Shown piece after piece: positions 1-8,139 of a DNA stretch of 64,000 nucleotides; position 1 is the stretch's first letter; each line of letters begins with the position of its first letter. Origin of the DNA: Pseudomonas sp. ANT_H12B (GTDB taxonomy: Bacteria > Pseudomonadota > Gammaproteobacteria > Pseudomonadales > Pseudomonadaceae); contig NZ_VOBI01000006.1 in NCBI RefSeq assembly GCF_008369325.1, positions 62,001 to 126,000 of the forward strand, given 5' to 3'. A program made the translations under genes and the position numbers. Under the pieces are notes generated by a model. It saw only the letters and a list, made by a program, of their open reading frames with translations, was not told where the DNA came from and searched no databases.

Positions 1-206
1 GTGAACACTGGGAACCCTTGCTGTGCATCATCCCGGTGGCACTTTGCGCGGCGTTCGAAAGCGCCTGGCACGACGGTGAACGCAGCCCGGGTCGGCTCAT
101 GCGCAAGCTGGGCGCTACCGCCCTGCAATGCCCCGACAACGACCATCGCCTGGCCAACCTCAATACGCCGGAACTGTTAAGTACACACCACAATGTGTCA
201 GACTGA
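1..206 (+). CDS. C-terminal end of an unidentified protein (5' end outside window)
   Basis: An open frame enters from the left edge (first full codon at position 3) and ends at TGA 204-206. It gives about 67 residues, with a short hydrophobic stretch (LLCIIPVALCAAF) followed by a polar tail. I recognise no family. The gene is on the same strand as the YgdI-like lipoprotein that starts 77 bases later, but the gap has room for a separate promoter. Coding is likely from the Pseudomonas-like codon use. The real start lies upstream of the window. Confidence 0.5.
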   Translation, partial: EHWEPLLCIIPVALCAAFESAWHDGERSPGRLMRKLGATALQCPDNDHRLANLNTPELLSTHHNVSD

Positions 207-282
207 CACGAGAAGGAACTTGCGCGCGTCGTACACGTCTCAAGCTCAGTAATCAAAAGAATTCAAATTCGGAGACACACTC

Positions 283-504
283 ATGACTCAACGGACCATC
301 GCCACTTTCATGCTCGCACTGGGCCTCGCGACCCTTGCCGGTTGCGCATCGCCTACAGTGATCACCTTGAATGACGGTCGCGAAATCCAGGCCGTCGACG
401 CACCAAAATACGATGACGAATCGGGTTTCTACGAGTTCGAACAGCTGGATGGTAAACAGACCCGCATCAACAAGGATCAGGTTCGTACCGTTAAAGAGTT
501 GTAA
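283..504 (+). CDS. YgdI/YgdR-family small lipoprotein (DUF903)
   Basis: A 73-residue protein with a lipoprotein signal: basic N-terminus, hydrophobic core, and lipobox LAGC with Cys21 as the lipidated residue. The mature part is a small SH3-like beta domain with the family pattern VITLNDGREI, then a Gly-Phe-Tyr-Glu-Phe turn and a final QVRTVKEL strand. Family members are envelope lipoproteins of unknown exact role. The length is typical. GGAGA lies before the ATG. An intrinsic terminator follows directly, so it is probably a single-gene unit. Confidence 0.88.
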   Translation: MTQRTIATFMLALGLATLAGCASPTVITLNDGREIQAVDAPKYDDESGFYEFEQLDGKQTRINKDQVRTVKEL

Positions 505-529
505 TCTTTACGGCGACAACCGGATACAG

Positions 530-555
530 AAAAGCCCGCTTTATGCGGGCTTTTT
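530..555 (+). terminator. Intrinsic terminator after the YgdI-like lipoprotein gene
   Basis: AAAAGCCCGC, a 5-base loop and GCGGGCTTTTT form a 7-bp GC stem with a T-tract on the + strand and an A-tract on the other. It can therefore also serve the pseudouridine synthase gene arriving from the right. Confidence 0.85.
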
Positions 556-592
556 CGTGGCTGAAGAACAGCAGTCTCGCTGAACCTGGTGA

Positions 593-1483
593 TCACCACT
601 GCAGGGTGATGGTGCTTTCAAATTCTCTATGCTGGCCGGTGACCGGATCCACAAACCGCAGCCCCTGAGCGAGCAGCTTCAAAGGATTGGCATAGTCATC
701 GTCAATATTCTTGAGCACCTGCGGATAAAACGGATCGTTGCAAATACTGGCGCCCAAAGCTGTCATGTGCACCCGCAACTGATGTTTCTTGCCCGTTACC
801 GGGTAAAGCGCATAACGCCAGAGATCACCGTTCTTCTCCCTGACCTCGACGGCCGTCTCCGTATTGCTGACGCCCGGCCCTTCCTGCATGCGGAAGAACG
901 GCTCACCATCGATAAGCCGGCTCTTGTGAACCAATGGAAAAGAGAGTTCAGGCAACGCTCGGGCAATTGCCTCGTAGCGCTTTTCGATCTGCCGCGTAGG
1001 AAACAACGACTGATACGCCGAACGGCTCTGGGGGTTGGCGGAAAACAGCACCAGCCCCGCCGTATGCCGGTCAATGCGGTGCAATGGCACCAGATGCGGA
1101 TTGTCCAGTCGACGGATCAATCGCCTGAGCAGCGTCTGCTCCACGTATTCGCCAGCGGGTGTCACTGGCAGAAAATGTGGTTTGTCCGCCACGACCAAGT
1201 GCTCGTCCGCGTACAAAATCGTCTCGACCACCGGGATCGGCTTTTCGTCCGGCACCTCGCGAAAATAGTGAATCCGCAAGCCTTCCTTGTAAGGCAGATC
1301 CAGGGCGATTGGCGCGCCATGCCCGTCGAGGACACGCCCACGAGCAATTCTGTCCAGCCATTGTTCACGGCCGATGGCGCTGAAGTGTTCACACAGGCAA
1401 TCGAGCACGGTCTGCCACGGGCCAGGCGGCAAGTGGAGCGTGCTGGCCTGGTTGTGTGCAGCAGAAAAAGATGAACTGGACAT
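593..1483 (-). CDS. RluA-family RNA pseudouridine synthase
   Basis: A 296-residue protein of the RluA superfamily, which isomerises uridine to pseudouridine in rRNA or tRNA. The signature HRIDRHTAGL is present with catalytic Asp138. Further conserved parts are the DKP motif near residue 100, the RYEAI strand and the GKKHQLRVH motif near the C-terminus. The first ~70 residues resemble a short S4-like region (DRIARGRV...G). The target RNA position cannot be read from sequence. It converges on the lipoprotein gene across a shared terminator. The start ATG at 1483 gives a full-length family protein. Confidence 0.88.
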   Translation of the reverse strand: MSSSSFSAAHNQASTLHLPPGPWQTVLDCLCEHFSAIGREQWLDRIARGRVLDGHGAPIALDLPYKEGLRIHYFREVPDEKPIPVVETILYADEHLVVADKPHFLPVTPAGEYVEQTLLRRLIRRLDNPHLVPLHRIDRHTAGLVLFSANPQSRSAYQSLFPTRQIEKRYEAIARALPELSFPLVHKSRLIDGEPFFRMQEGPGVSNTETAVEVREKNGDLWRYALYPVTGKKHQLRVHMTALGASICNDPFYPQVLKNIDDDYANPLKLLAQGLRFVDPVTGQHREFESTITLQW

Positions 1484-1554
1484 ACGAACGCTCTAACCCT
1501 CAATACAGGGCGGCATTATCCAACAGCGGCCGGAACGATCCTAGAAGAGAATCC

Positions 1555-1872
1555 TCAAGCCGGTATCTGCGCGCGTGCTGCCGCTTCGGTGAACTCCTTG
1601 AGCCAGCGCAGCACATCGACCGCCTCCCAGCGACCCGGATCGTAAAGCGCATACAACAAACCCTGATAACCCACGACGTCCAACTGACGGTGATAGCCCG
1701 CGCGCTGGAACAAGGCTTCGATTTCGGCGAAGCACGTATTGAAATGCAGCTTGTTGAACGGGGTTTTTCCTTCCGTCACCAGGCCATCCAGACGCAATTC
1801 GAGGACAGCCTCGCGCACCACGTCCGCCGACATTCGGTTCACGCTGTTCTTCAATTGTTCGACATTGACCAC
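1555..1872 (-). CDS. Conserved hypothetical protein preceded by a LexA-type box
   Basis: A 105-residue soluble protein with no signal peptide or membrane segment, and no family I recognise. Composition is helical and amphipathic, with conserved-looking aromatic stretches (FAEIEALFQRAGYHRQ, GYQGLLYALYDPGRWEA). The start is GTG 1872, because AGAGGGA lies 8 bases upstream in good position and the nearby ATG is out of frame. A perfect CTG-N10-CAG palindrome lies 75 bases upstream of the start codon, which suggests SOS control. P. aeruginosa has several small uncharacterised LexA-regulated genes; I cannot say whether this is one of their orthologues. Confidence 0.7.
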   Translation of the reverse strand: MVNVEQLKNSVNRMSADVVREAVLELRLDGLVTEGKTPFNKLHFNTCFAEIEALFQRAGYHRQLDVVGYQGLLYALYDPGRWEAVDVLRWLKEFTEAAARAQIPA

Positions 1873-1946
1873 GATTCATCCCTCTCACGCCCGGAACGCC
1901 TGCCCAAACCCGAAAACCAGAGGTGCAAGGCAGGCATCACCAATAA

Positions 1947-1962
1947 CTGTATGCGCATACAG
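1947..1962 (-). promoter_or_regulatory. Perfect LexA-type SOS box
   Basis: CTGTATGCGCATACAG is a perfect 16-bp palindrome that fits the gamma-proteobacterial LexA pattern CTGT-N8-ACAG. It lies 75 bases before the GTG of the 105-residue gene on the minus strand. No gene starts to its right on the + strand before 2485, so the leftward gene is the natural target. Confidence 0.72.
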
Positions 1963-2040
1963 TATCTGATCAGTACCGGTAAAGCCAAGGGGATCGATCG
2001 CAAAGTCCGACAGGCGGGAACACCGCCACCGCAACACCGC

Positions 2041-2277
2041 TTAACGCAGGAACGCCACTACCTGATCGGCACTGAACGGCCAGCCCAGCTCAGCACCAGT
2101 ATCGACCCGCCGTAATACCGGAATACGCAGACTGTAAGCTTCGAACCATGTTTCGTCGTCCGCGATGTCCACCAGTTCCACCAGCAGACCGCGCTCGACA
2201 AATTCCATCAGCATGGCTTCGGCGACTTCACAGAGATGACACCCAAGGGTGCCGAACAGCTGACATTCAGGAAGCAT
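2041..2277 (-). CDS. Glutaredoxin/thioredoxin-like protein (DUF836 type)
   Basis: A 78-residue single thioredoxin-fold protein. It has an N-terminal redox motif C13-H-L-C16 and the conserved cis-Pro region (RIPVLRRVDTGAEL) of small glutaredoxin-like proteins. The likely role is thiol-disulfide exchange in the cytoplasm. The partner is unknown. The length matches the DUF836 (glutaredoxin 2-like) family. It is monocistronic and diverges from the cation antiporter gene across ~200 bases that hold no other gene. Confidence 0.8.
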   Translation of the reverse strand: MLPECQLFGTLGCHLCEVAEAMLMEFVERGLLVELVDIADDETWFEAYSLRIPVLRRVDTGAELGWPFSADQVVAFLR

Positions 2278-2484
2278 GAGCGCTCAACCGAAAAAATTAA
2301 GTCATCATTCTAGGCCTGCCCCGAAAAGCCGTCGAGCCATTGAATAGTCTGCCCTTGAGCCATAACGTCAACGGATCGCGGCAATACGCTGACGCAGATC
2401 AGTCGTCATCAATACACATTGCGCGATGCTTACGGATTATTTGCCTCTACGCTTGAGTAGCCAGAGCCCGCCACCGGAGTTTTT

Positions 2485-4197
2485 GTGTTCGCCAACCTGT
2501 TGATAATCCTCGCCTCCTCCCTGGTGATGATTGCACTGTTCCAGCGCCTGCGATTGCCGCCGGTGCTGGGTTACCTGTGCGTGGGACTGATGATCGGGCC
2601 GACGGCGTTCGACTGGATAAATGAAAGCGAAGAGTTACCAGACCTCGCAGAGTTAGGGGTAGTTTTCCTGCTGTTCTCCCTGGGTCTGGAGTTTTCCCTG
2701 TCGAAAATACTCGCATTGCGCCGGGTGGTGTTCGGGCTTGGCAGTCTGCAGGTGTTGTGCTCCGGGATGCTGTTGGGCGGTTTGCTGATATTGCTCGGCA
2801 TGCCGATCACCCCGGCGCTGTTACTTGGCGCCGGACTGTCGCTGTCTTCCACGGCCATTGTCAGCAAGGAGCTGAGCAGCCTCGGCGAAATTTTCAGCAG
2901 CCACGGCCAGAATGCCATCGCCGTGCTGCTGTTTCAGGACGTCGTGGCGGTGTTGCTGCTGACTTTGGTGCCCGTGTTCTCCGGTAGCAGCGATCAGGCC
3001 TGGTATTGGGCGCTGCCATTGACACTGGGCAAGACTGTAGTGCTGTTCGTTGGCTTGCTGCTGGCCAGTCGCTGGTTGCTGCCACGGCTGTTTCATGAAG
3101 TCGCAGCGGCCCGCTCCCCGGAACTGTTCGTGCTGTTGGCGCTGGTGATTGTTCTGCTGACTGCGTGGCTGACTCACCTGCTCGGCCTCTCCCCAGCACT
3201 GGGTGCGTTTCTCGCCGGCATGCTGCTGGGGGAAAGCCACTACCGGCATCAGATCGAGGCCGATATTCGCCCGTTCCGCGACATCCTGCTCGGGGTGTTC
3301 TTCGTCAGTATCGGCATGCTGATCGACCTGCAACTGTTCGTCAGCCACAGCCTGCTGATCTTCGGTCTGACCCTGGGGTTGTTGCTGATCAAGGGCAGCG
3401 TGGTTGCGCTGCTGGTGAAATGGCGTGGCAGCGATGGCGAAACCGCTTGGCGCAGCGGGCTGGCATTGGCCCAGGGCGGTGAGTTTTGCTTTGCGCTGAT
3501 GGCACAGATGCAGCAGAACAAATTGATGCCCGCCGATTTTGGCGGCTTGCTGTTGGCGGCGACTTTCTGTTCGATGCTGGTCACGCCGTTGCTCCTGCGC
3601 GCCGCGCCCCACATCGCGACACGCCTGCACCGCAAGCCCAATGAAAAAGCGCAACTCGAGGAAATCAGTACGCTCAACGCCGGGCTACACAGTCATGTGG
3701 TGATTTGTGGCTATGGGCGCGTGGGTCAGTCAATCGGGCGCGCTTTGCGCAATTCGCAGCAGCCTTATATCGCGCTGGACACCGATCCGGTGCGTGTCCA
3801 GGAAGCAGCCGCGGGAGAAACATGTGTGCATTACGGCGACTCGCGCCGCGGCGAACTGCTGACCGCCGTGGGGCTGGAGCGCGCCAGGCTACTGGTGATC
3901 GCCGTGGACCAGACCGACATCGCGCTGCTGATTCTCAAAGAGGCGCGCCGGTTAAACTTGACCGTTCCAATCCTGGTACGGACTCGGGACGACAGCCAAC
4001 TGGCCGAACTGAAGGCCGCCGGCGCCAGCGAAGTGGTGCCTGAACTGCTGGAGTCGAGCCTGATGCTCGCCTCCCACGCACTGATCATGCTGGGTTTACC
4101 CGCGCATCAGGTCCAAGAGCGGGCCGACCAGATACGGCATGACCGCTATCGCCTGCTGCACGGTTTTTATCCCGGGGGCGACGATGAAGAAAAGTGA
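2485..4197 (+). CDS. CPA2-family monovalent cation:proton antiporter (KefB/KefC/YbaL-like) with TrkA-N domain
   Basis: A 570-residue inner-membrane protein. Residues ~1-385 are a run of about 12 hydrophobic segments typical of Na+/H+ exchangers (PVLGYLCVGLMIGP near the start, LGAFLAGMLLGES in the middle). Residues ~400-520 are a Rossmann TrkA-N domain with GYGRVG and the acidic strand end (ALDTD), which would sense NAD(H) or nucleotide. The predicted role is K+ or Na+ efflux in exchange for H+. Start GTG 2485 opens directly into the first membrane helix, as in relatives. The gene ends one base before the stop of amt on the opposite strand. Confidence 0.88.
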   Translation: MFANLLIILASSLVMIALFQRLRLPPVLGYLCVGLMIGPTAFDWINESEELPDLAELGVVFLLFSLGLEFSLSKILALRRVVFGLGSLQVLCSGMLLGGLLILLGMPITPALLLGAGLSLSSTAIVSKELSSLGEIFSSHGQNAIAVLLFQDVVAVLLLTLVPVFSGSSDQAWYWALPLTLGKTVVLFVGLLLASRWLLPRLFHEVAAARSPELFVLLALVIVLLTAWLTHLLGLSPALGAFLAGMLLGESHYRHQIEADIRPFRDILLGVFFVSIGMLIDLQLFVSHSLLIFGLTLGLLLIKGSVVALLVKWRGSDGETAWRSGLALAQGGEFCFALMAQMQQNKLMPADFGGLLLAATFCSMLVTPLLLRAAPHIATRLHRKPNEKAQLEEISTLNAGLHSHVVICGYGRVGQSIGRALRNSQQPYIALDTDPVRVQEAAAGETCVHYGDSRRGELLTAVGLERARLLVIAVDQTDIALLILKEARRLNLTVPILVRTRDDSQLAELKAAGASEVVPELLESSLMLASHALIMLGLPAHQVQERADQIRHDRYRLLHGFYPGGDDEEK

Positions 4198-4198
4198 G

Positions 4199-5407
4199 TC
4201 AGTCCTGACTCATCGACCCGATCTTGTGCACCGACAAGTCCGCACCGTAATACTCTTCTTCCTGGCTCAGACGCAGACCATGGAACGCCTTGATCAAGCC
4301 ATACACCGCAAATCCACCGGCCAGCGCCACGATCACACCAAGCGCGGTGCCGATCAACTGGCTGATCAGACTCACGCCTCCCAGACCACCCAATGCGCTG
4401 TGGCCAAAGATGCCGCAGGCGATCCCGCCCCATACACCACACAAACCATGCAACGGCCAGACACCCAGCACATCATCGATATGCCATTTACCTTGGGCAG
4501 CGGTAAAGCACCAGACAAACAATGCGCCGGCAATGGCGCCAGTCACCAGCGCACCCACCGGATGCATCAGATCGGAACCGGCGCAGATCGCCACCAACCC
4601 GGCCAGCGGGCCGTTATGCAGAAAGCCCGGGTCATTGCGCCCGACGATCAGCGCCGCCACGGTGCCACCGACCATGGCCATCAGCGAATTCACCGCCACC
4701 AACCCGCTGACACCTTGCAGGGTCTGCGCACTCATGACGTTAAACCCGAACCAGCCGACGATCAGAATCCACGAACCCAACGCCAGAAACGGAATACTCG
4801 ACGGCGCGAACGCCACCAATTTTCCATCGCGATAACGTCCTTGGCGTGGCCCGAGCAACAGCACCGCCGCCAGCGCCAGCCAGCCGCCCATGGCATGGAC
4901 CACCACCGAGCCGGCGAAATCATGGAAGCTGGCGCCAAAGCGCTCCAGCAACCAGGCTTGCAGGCCATAGTTGCCGTTCCAGATCATGCCCTCGAAGAAC
5001 GGATAGATGAACGCCACGATCAGCGCTGTCGCGCACAGCTGTGGAACGAACCGGGCGCGCTCGGCGATGCCTCCGGAAATGATCGCCGGGATCGCAGCAG
5101 CAAAGGTCAACAGGAAGAAAAACTTCACCAGCCCATAACCATGATCGGCATTGATCACTGCAGCCGGCTGCATGAAGGTGACCCCATAGGAAATCCAGTA
5201 GCCTATAAAGAAGTAGGCCAGGGTCGAAATGGCGAAGTCGCTGAGGATCTTCGACAAGGCGTTGACCTGGTTCTTTTGTCGAACCGTGCCGACTTCGAGA
5301 AAGGCAAAACCGGCGTGCATGGCCAGTACCATGACCGCGCCGATCAGAATGAACAGCGTATTGGAGCTATGGACCAGACTGTCCACAGCACTTTGCAGAT
5401 TTTCCAT
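4199..5407 (-). CDS. amt: Ammonium transporter, Amt family
   Basis: About 402 residues with 11 predicted membrane helices. Family hallmarks are present: FLEVGTVRQKNQVNALSKI early, DFAGSVVVHAMGG in the middle, and HGLCGVWGG toward the C-terminus with the pore-lining His residues. It carries NH4+/NH3 across the inner membrane. The frame is open to 5542, but the family start is MENLQSAV at 5407; the extra 45 codons upstream look like untranslated DNA. No glnK lies beside it, so PII control through a neighbouring gene is not evident. It is tail-to-tail with the cation antiporter. Confidence 0.9.
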   Translation of the reverse strand: MENLQSAVDSLVHSSNTLFILIGAVMVLAMHAGFAFLEVGTVRQKNQVNALSKILSDFAISTLAYFFIGYWISYGVTFMQPAAVINADHGYGLVKFFFLLTFAAAIPAIISGGIAERARFVPQLCATALIVAFIYPFFEGMIWNGNYGLQAWLLERFGASFHDFAGSVVVHAMGGWLALAAVLLLGPRQGRYRDGKLVAFAPSSIPFLALGSWILIVGWFGFNVMSAQTLQGVSGLVAVNSLMAMVGGTVAALIVGRNDPGFLHNGPLAGLVAICAGSDLMHPVGALVTGAIAGALFVWCFTAAQGKWHIDDVLGVWPLHGLCGVWGGIACGIFGHSALGGLGGVSLISQLIGTALGVIVALAGGFAVYGLIKAFHGLRLSQEEEYYGADLSVHKIGSMSQD

Positions 5408-5667
5408 GGAGTTGGCAGACCTTAAGGCTGAAAAAAGCACCAAAACAGTTCGCACAGACAATTCACGCACCAAGTTGCGACTTGCCAGGATCAGGAAACC
5501 GACCCCGATGAACCGCTTTGGCGCACAAGGTTCGTCGAGCAACTGACGACCGGAACGATTGCGCAGGTTTTAATTGTTTGAGTTAAGGTTTTCCTGAAAT
5601 CATGCCCGGCAACAGCGCAACGGCGCTGGCAGACGCACCACGGCATAGCAAAAGTTGTACCAGTCAT

Positions 5668-5698
5668 TTGTACTGAACCTTCACGCAAGGCTCATACT
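5668..5698 (+). promoter_or_regulatory. Candidate promoter of the YqjD/E/K operon
   Basis: TTGTAC (5668-5673) and TCATAC (5692-5697) are 18 bp apart, ~36 bases before the first gene. The -10 region CTCATACT resembles sigma-S-type elements, which would fit the RpoS control known for E. coli yqjD. A second TTGTAC lies at 5655. The rest of the 326-base gap 5408-5733 holds no gene I can support; part must contain the amt promoter. Confidence 0.4.
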
Positions 5699-5733
5699 CG
5701 AACGCATCAGAAGCCACTTACGGAGATTCACCA

Positions 5734-6048
5734 ATGGCCAGCATCAAGGCAAAGACTGCTCAAGAAATCCTGATGACCGATTTTCAGACACTGGTCAGCG
5801 ACACCGAACGGTTGCTGGAACACACCGCAACATTGGCCGGTGATCAGGCCGATGAGTTGCGCGAGCAGATTCACGACAGTCTGCTGCGTGCCCGCGAAAC
5901 CTTGAAACTGACCGAAGATTCCCTGCGTTTACGCGGCAAGGCAGCCGTCACCGCCACCGAAGACTATGTCCAGAGCAACCCGTGGCAATCAGTCGGGATC
6001 GCGGCTGGCGTGGGTTTCCTGATTGGCCTGCTGGCCACTCGGCGCTGA
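5734..6048 (+). CDS. DUF883 (ElaB/YgaM/YqjD) membrane-anchored ribosome-associated-type protein
   Basis: 104 residues: a long charged helical region (residues ~10-80) then a C-terminal hydrophobic anchor (GIAAGVGFLIGLLATRR). This is the exact layout of YqjD/ElaB, which in E. coli bind ribosomes and tether them to the inner membrane in stationary phase. CGGAG precedes the ATG by 9 bases. It is first in a three-gene unit with YqjE-like and YqjK-like genes, the same order as in enterobacteria. Confidence 0.88.
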   Translation: MASIKAKTAQEILMTDFQTLVSDTERLLEHTATLAGDQADELREQIHDSLLRARETLKLTEDSLRLRGKAAVTATEDYVQSNPWQSVGIAAGVGFLIGLLATRR

Positions 6049-6050
6049 TC

Positions 6051-6440
6051 ATGGCGATCGGCGAATCCGGCTCGTCCGCGACGGGCCCAAGCTCCTCACC
6101 GCGGCGCCTGGGTGCCGCTTTCCTTGGACTGCTGCACAGCCATGTCGAACTGTTCGGCATCGAATTGCAGGAACAAAAAGCACGCACCGTAAGCCTCTTG
6201 CTGTTTGCCGGCCTGGCGCTGGTGTTTGCCTTGCTGTTGCTGGTGGGGTTGTCGACGCTGGTGTTGATCCTGTTTTGGGACACCTATCGCTTGCCCGCCA
6301 TCATCGCGCTCTGTGTGTTCTACACCCTTGCCTGCGTCTTCTGCGGGATGCGCTTGAGAGCGGCGATTTTCGATGAGTCCTCACCCTTCCACGGCACTCT
6401 GGAAGAATTGGCCAACGATCGGGAGCGCCTGCTGCCATGA
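6051..6440 (+). CDS. YqjE-family (phage holin III-like) membrane protein
   Basis: 129 residues from ATG 6051, two bases after the DUF883 stop. Two strong hydrophobic segments (VSLLLFAGLALVFALLLLVG and IIALCVFYTLACVFCGM) lie between short charged ends, as in the Pfam Phage_holin_3_6/YqjE family. The role is unknown; despite the holin name these are chromosomal envelope proteins. The frame is open upstream to 5982, but that would overlap the previous gene and is not supported by a ribosome site. The 3' end overlaps the next gene by ATGA. Confidence 0.85.
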   Translation: MAIGESGSSATGPSSSPRRLGAAFLGLLHSHVELFGIELQEQKARTVSLLLFAGLALVFALLLLVGLSTLVLILFWDTYRLPAIIALCVFYTLACVFCGMRLRAAIFDESSPFHGTLEELANDRERLLP

Positions 6441-6778
6441 ACCTGCCTGAACTGCCGCACAACAGCTCGCGCACGGAAATGCGCAAGGCGCTGATTCGCC
6501 TGCGCATGGAAATGCATCGCCAGGAAATCCGCCATGAATCCGCACAATTGCTGCAACCTTTGCAGCGCGTGCGCGGAATGTCGCAAAACCTGCAGGATGG
6601 TTTCGGCATCAAGCACGCCCCGCTCTGGGGCGTGGCAGCCGTGACCTTGTTGGGCTTTCTGACTGGCAAAGGCGCCAAGAGCGGCGGCGTCAGCAGCCTG
6701 ACTCGACTGCTCCGCCTGGGCACTACCCTGGGACCATTGATCAAACTGGTCATGCAAGGCTCTTCGCGCAAACACTGA
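6437..6778 (+). CDS. YqjK-like protein, third gene of the yqjDE operon
   Basis: 113 residues, starting inside the ATGA overlap with the YqjE-like gene, which indicates translational coupling. The N-terminal half is charged and helical (RKALIRLRMEMHRQEIRHE). The middle has one weak hydrophobic stretch (LWGVAAVTLLGFLTG). The position corresponds to yqjK of enterobacteria, and the function is unknown. No U-tract terminator follows; two stem-loops lie in the next gap. Confidence 0.75.
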   Translation: MNLPELPHNSSRTEMRKALIRLRMEMHRQEIRHESAQLLQPLQRVRGMSQNLQDGFGIKHAPLWGVAAVTLLGFLTGKGAKSGGVSSLTRLLRLGTTLGPLIKLVMQGSSRKH

Positions 6779-6820
6779 TCAGCCGCTATCTGGCGGCATT
6801 CTTGCAACACCACCGGGATC

Positions 6821-6872
6821 GAACCTCTCTATCGAGGGGTTCAATCCTGCATGCCTACCCGGTATTCAGGAT
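6821..6872 (+). other. Two adjacent stem-loops before the EAL gene
   Basis: GAACCTCTC / GAGGGGTTC (6821-6842, one mismatch, 4-base loop) is followed by AATCCTG / CAGGATT (6843-6872). Neither has a T-tract. They may end the upstream operon without an intrinsic U-run, or may structure the leader of the EAL gene, whose AAGGAGG ribosome site begins ~25 bases later. Confidence 0.4.
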
Positions 6873-6906
6873 TAATCCAAGAACAAGACCTTACTAAGGA
6901 GGCCTC

Positions 6907-8070
6907 GTGATCGACGGGCAACCGCTCGCCTGTTTTCAGCCATTCATCGATACCGCCACCGGCCGTATCGCAGGCGTCGAGGCACTGGGTCGACTGCGTC
7001 AGGCCGACGGTCAACTGGCCTCGGTGGGACCGCTGTTCGCCGACCCGCGAATGCCCGCCATCGCCCTGCGCCATCTGGACCGTCAGATCCGCGATAACGC
7101 CCTCAGCCGTCTGCATGAAGCGCCTTCGGATTGGTTTCTGAGCCTGAACATATCTCCGCGCTGGATCAACCGCCTGCGGCCGAACCAGCCGTTGCCGAGC
7201 CTCAAGCAACTGAGCAGGCACAACGTCGACGCGCAGCGAATCGTCTTCGAGATCACCGAACTGGGTGGCGATATTCAGCGCCTGGCCGAAGTGGTAGCGC
7301 GTTACCGGCTAGCAGGCGCGCGGATCGCCATCGATGATTTCGGCGCCGGTTACTCTCAGCTCGATCGCGTACTGGCGCTGCAACCGGACATACTCAAGCT
7401 CGACATGCGACTGTTCCAGGCCGCTGCGTTGGGTGGGCCGAGCAGCGACGTGGTCAAGGCGCTGGCGCAAATGGCGGAGAAAACCGGTTGCTGGATCATT
7501 GCCGAAGGAGTGGAAACCGACGCTCAACTCAATTTTGCCCTGGAGTGCGGTTCGCGTTATGTGCAGGGTTTTCTGTTCGCCCGGGCGCAAGAAGACTTTT
7601 TTGCCACCCACGCCTTTGTCGAGCGCTTCGCGCAACTGCGTGAGCGTTACGTTCAACAGAAACTGGCTGAACGCAGTCGCCTGATGATCATGCGCCAGCA
7701 ACTCAGCGAGCTGATGTCGATTCTGCAAGCCTGGGCCCAGGCCGGCGCCCCGCTCAGCACATTGCCCCAACTGGATGCGTTTCCCTGGTTGTTGCGCTTC
7801 TACCAATGCGACCGCCACGGCACGCAGCTGACGCCTAACCTTGAGTGGCGCAATAACGGCTGGGAGTCTGACAATCGCTATCTGGGCCACAACTGGTCAT
7901 GGCGGCCCTACTTCTATCACCTGCTGGCAGAGGGCTGGGATGAGCGCCGACTGACGCTCTCCAATACTTACCGCGATGCCACCAGCAACCAATACTGTCT
8001 CACTGCCGGGCAGTTTTTCGACAACGGTGAGCGACTGCTGCTCATCGATATCGACGCCGCCGGACTGTAG
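6907..8070 (+). CDS. EAL-domain c-di-GMP phosphodiesterase with YkuI-like C-terminal domain
   Basis: 387 residues from GTG 6907, which has AAGGAGG upstream. The EAL domain fills residues ~5-240 with all key residues: E25-A-L, N81, E115/E118 (FEITE), D143-D144 (DDFGAGYS), K164, E200 and Q220. It should hydrolyse c-di-GMP to pGpG. Residues ~280-387 form a PAS/Cache-like module (FYQCDRHGTQL, GHNWSWRPYFYHLLAEG, FDNGERLLLIDID) as in Bacillus YkuI, probably ligand- or dimer-related. No membrane segment is present, so it is cytoplasmic. Monocistronic. Confidence 0.88.
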   Translation: MIDGQPLACFQPFIDTATGRIAGVEALGRLRQADGQLASVGPLFADPRMPAIALRHLDRQIRDNALSRLHEAPSDWFLSLNISPRWINRLRPNQPLPSLKQLSRHNVDAQRIVFEITELGGDIQRLAEVVARYRLAGARIAIDDFGAGYSQLDRVLALQPDILKLDMRLFQAAALGGPSSDVVKALAQMAEKTGCWIIAEGVETDAQLNFALECGSRYVQGFLFARAQEDFFATHAFVERFAQLRERYVQQKLAERSRLMIMRQQLSELMSILQAWAQAGAPLSTLPQLDAFPWLLRFYQCDRHGTQLTPNLEWRNNGWESDNRYLGHNWSWRPYFYHLLAEGWDERRLTLSNTYRDATSNQYCLTAGQFFDNGERLLLIDIDAAGL

Positions 8071-8139
8071 TTCCCCTTGCAGGCTCGGGCGCGAACCCGG
8101 AAGCTTAAGCGATCAGTCACCTGACGGAGAGAACCAGCC

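Noticed and set aside
4139..5425. A 428-codon open frame on the + strand opposite the ammonium transporter gene
   Set aside because: It is a reading-frame shadow: composition is dominated by His, Gln, Arg and Asp without domain motifs, while the minus strand encodes a complete Amt.
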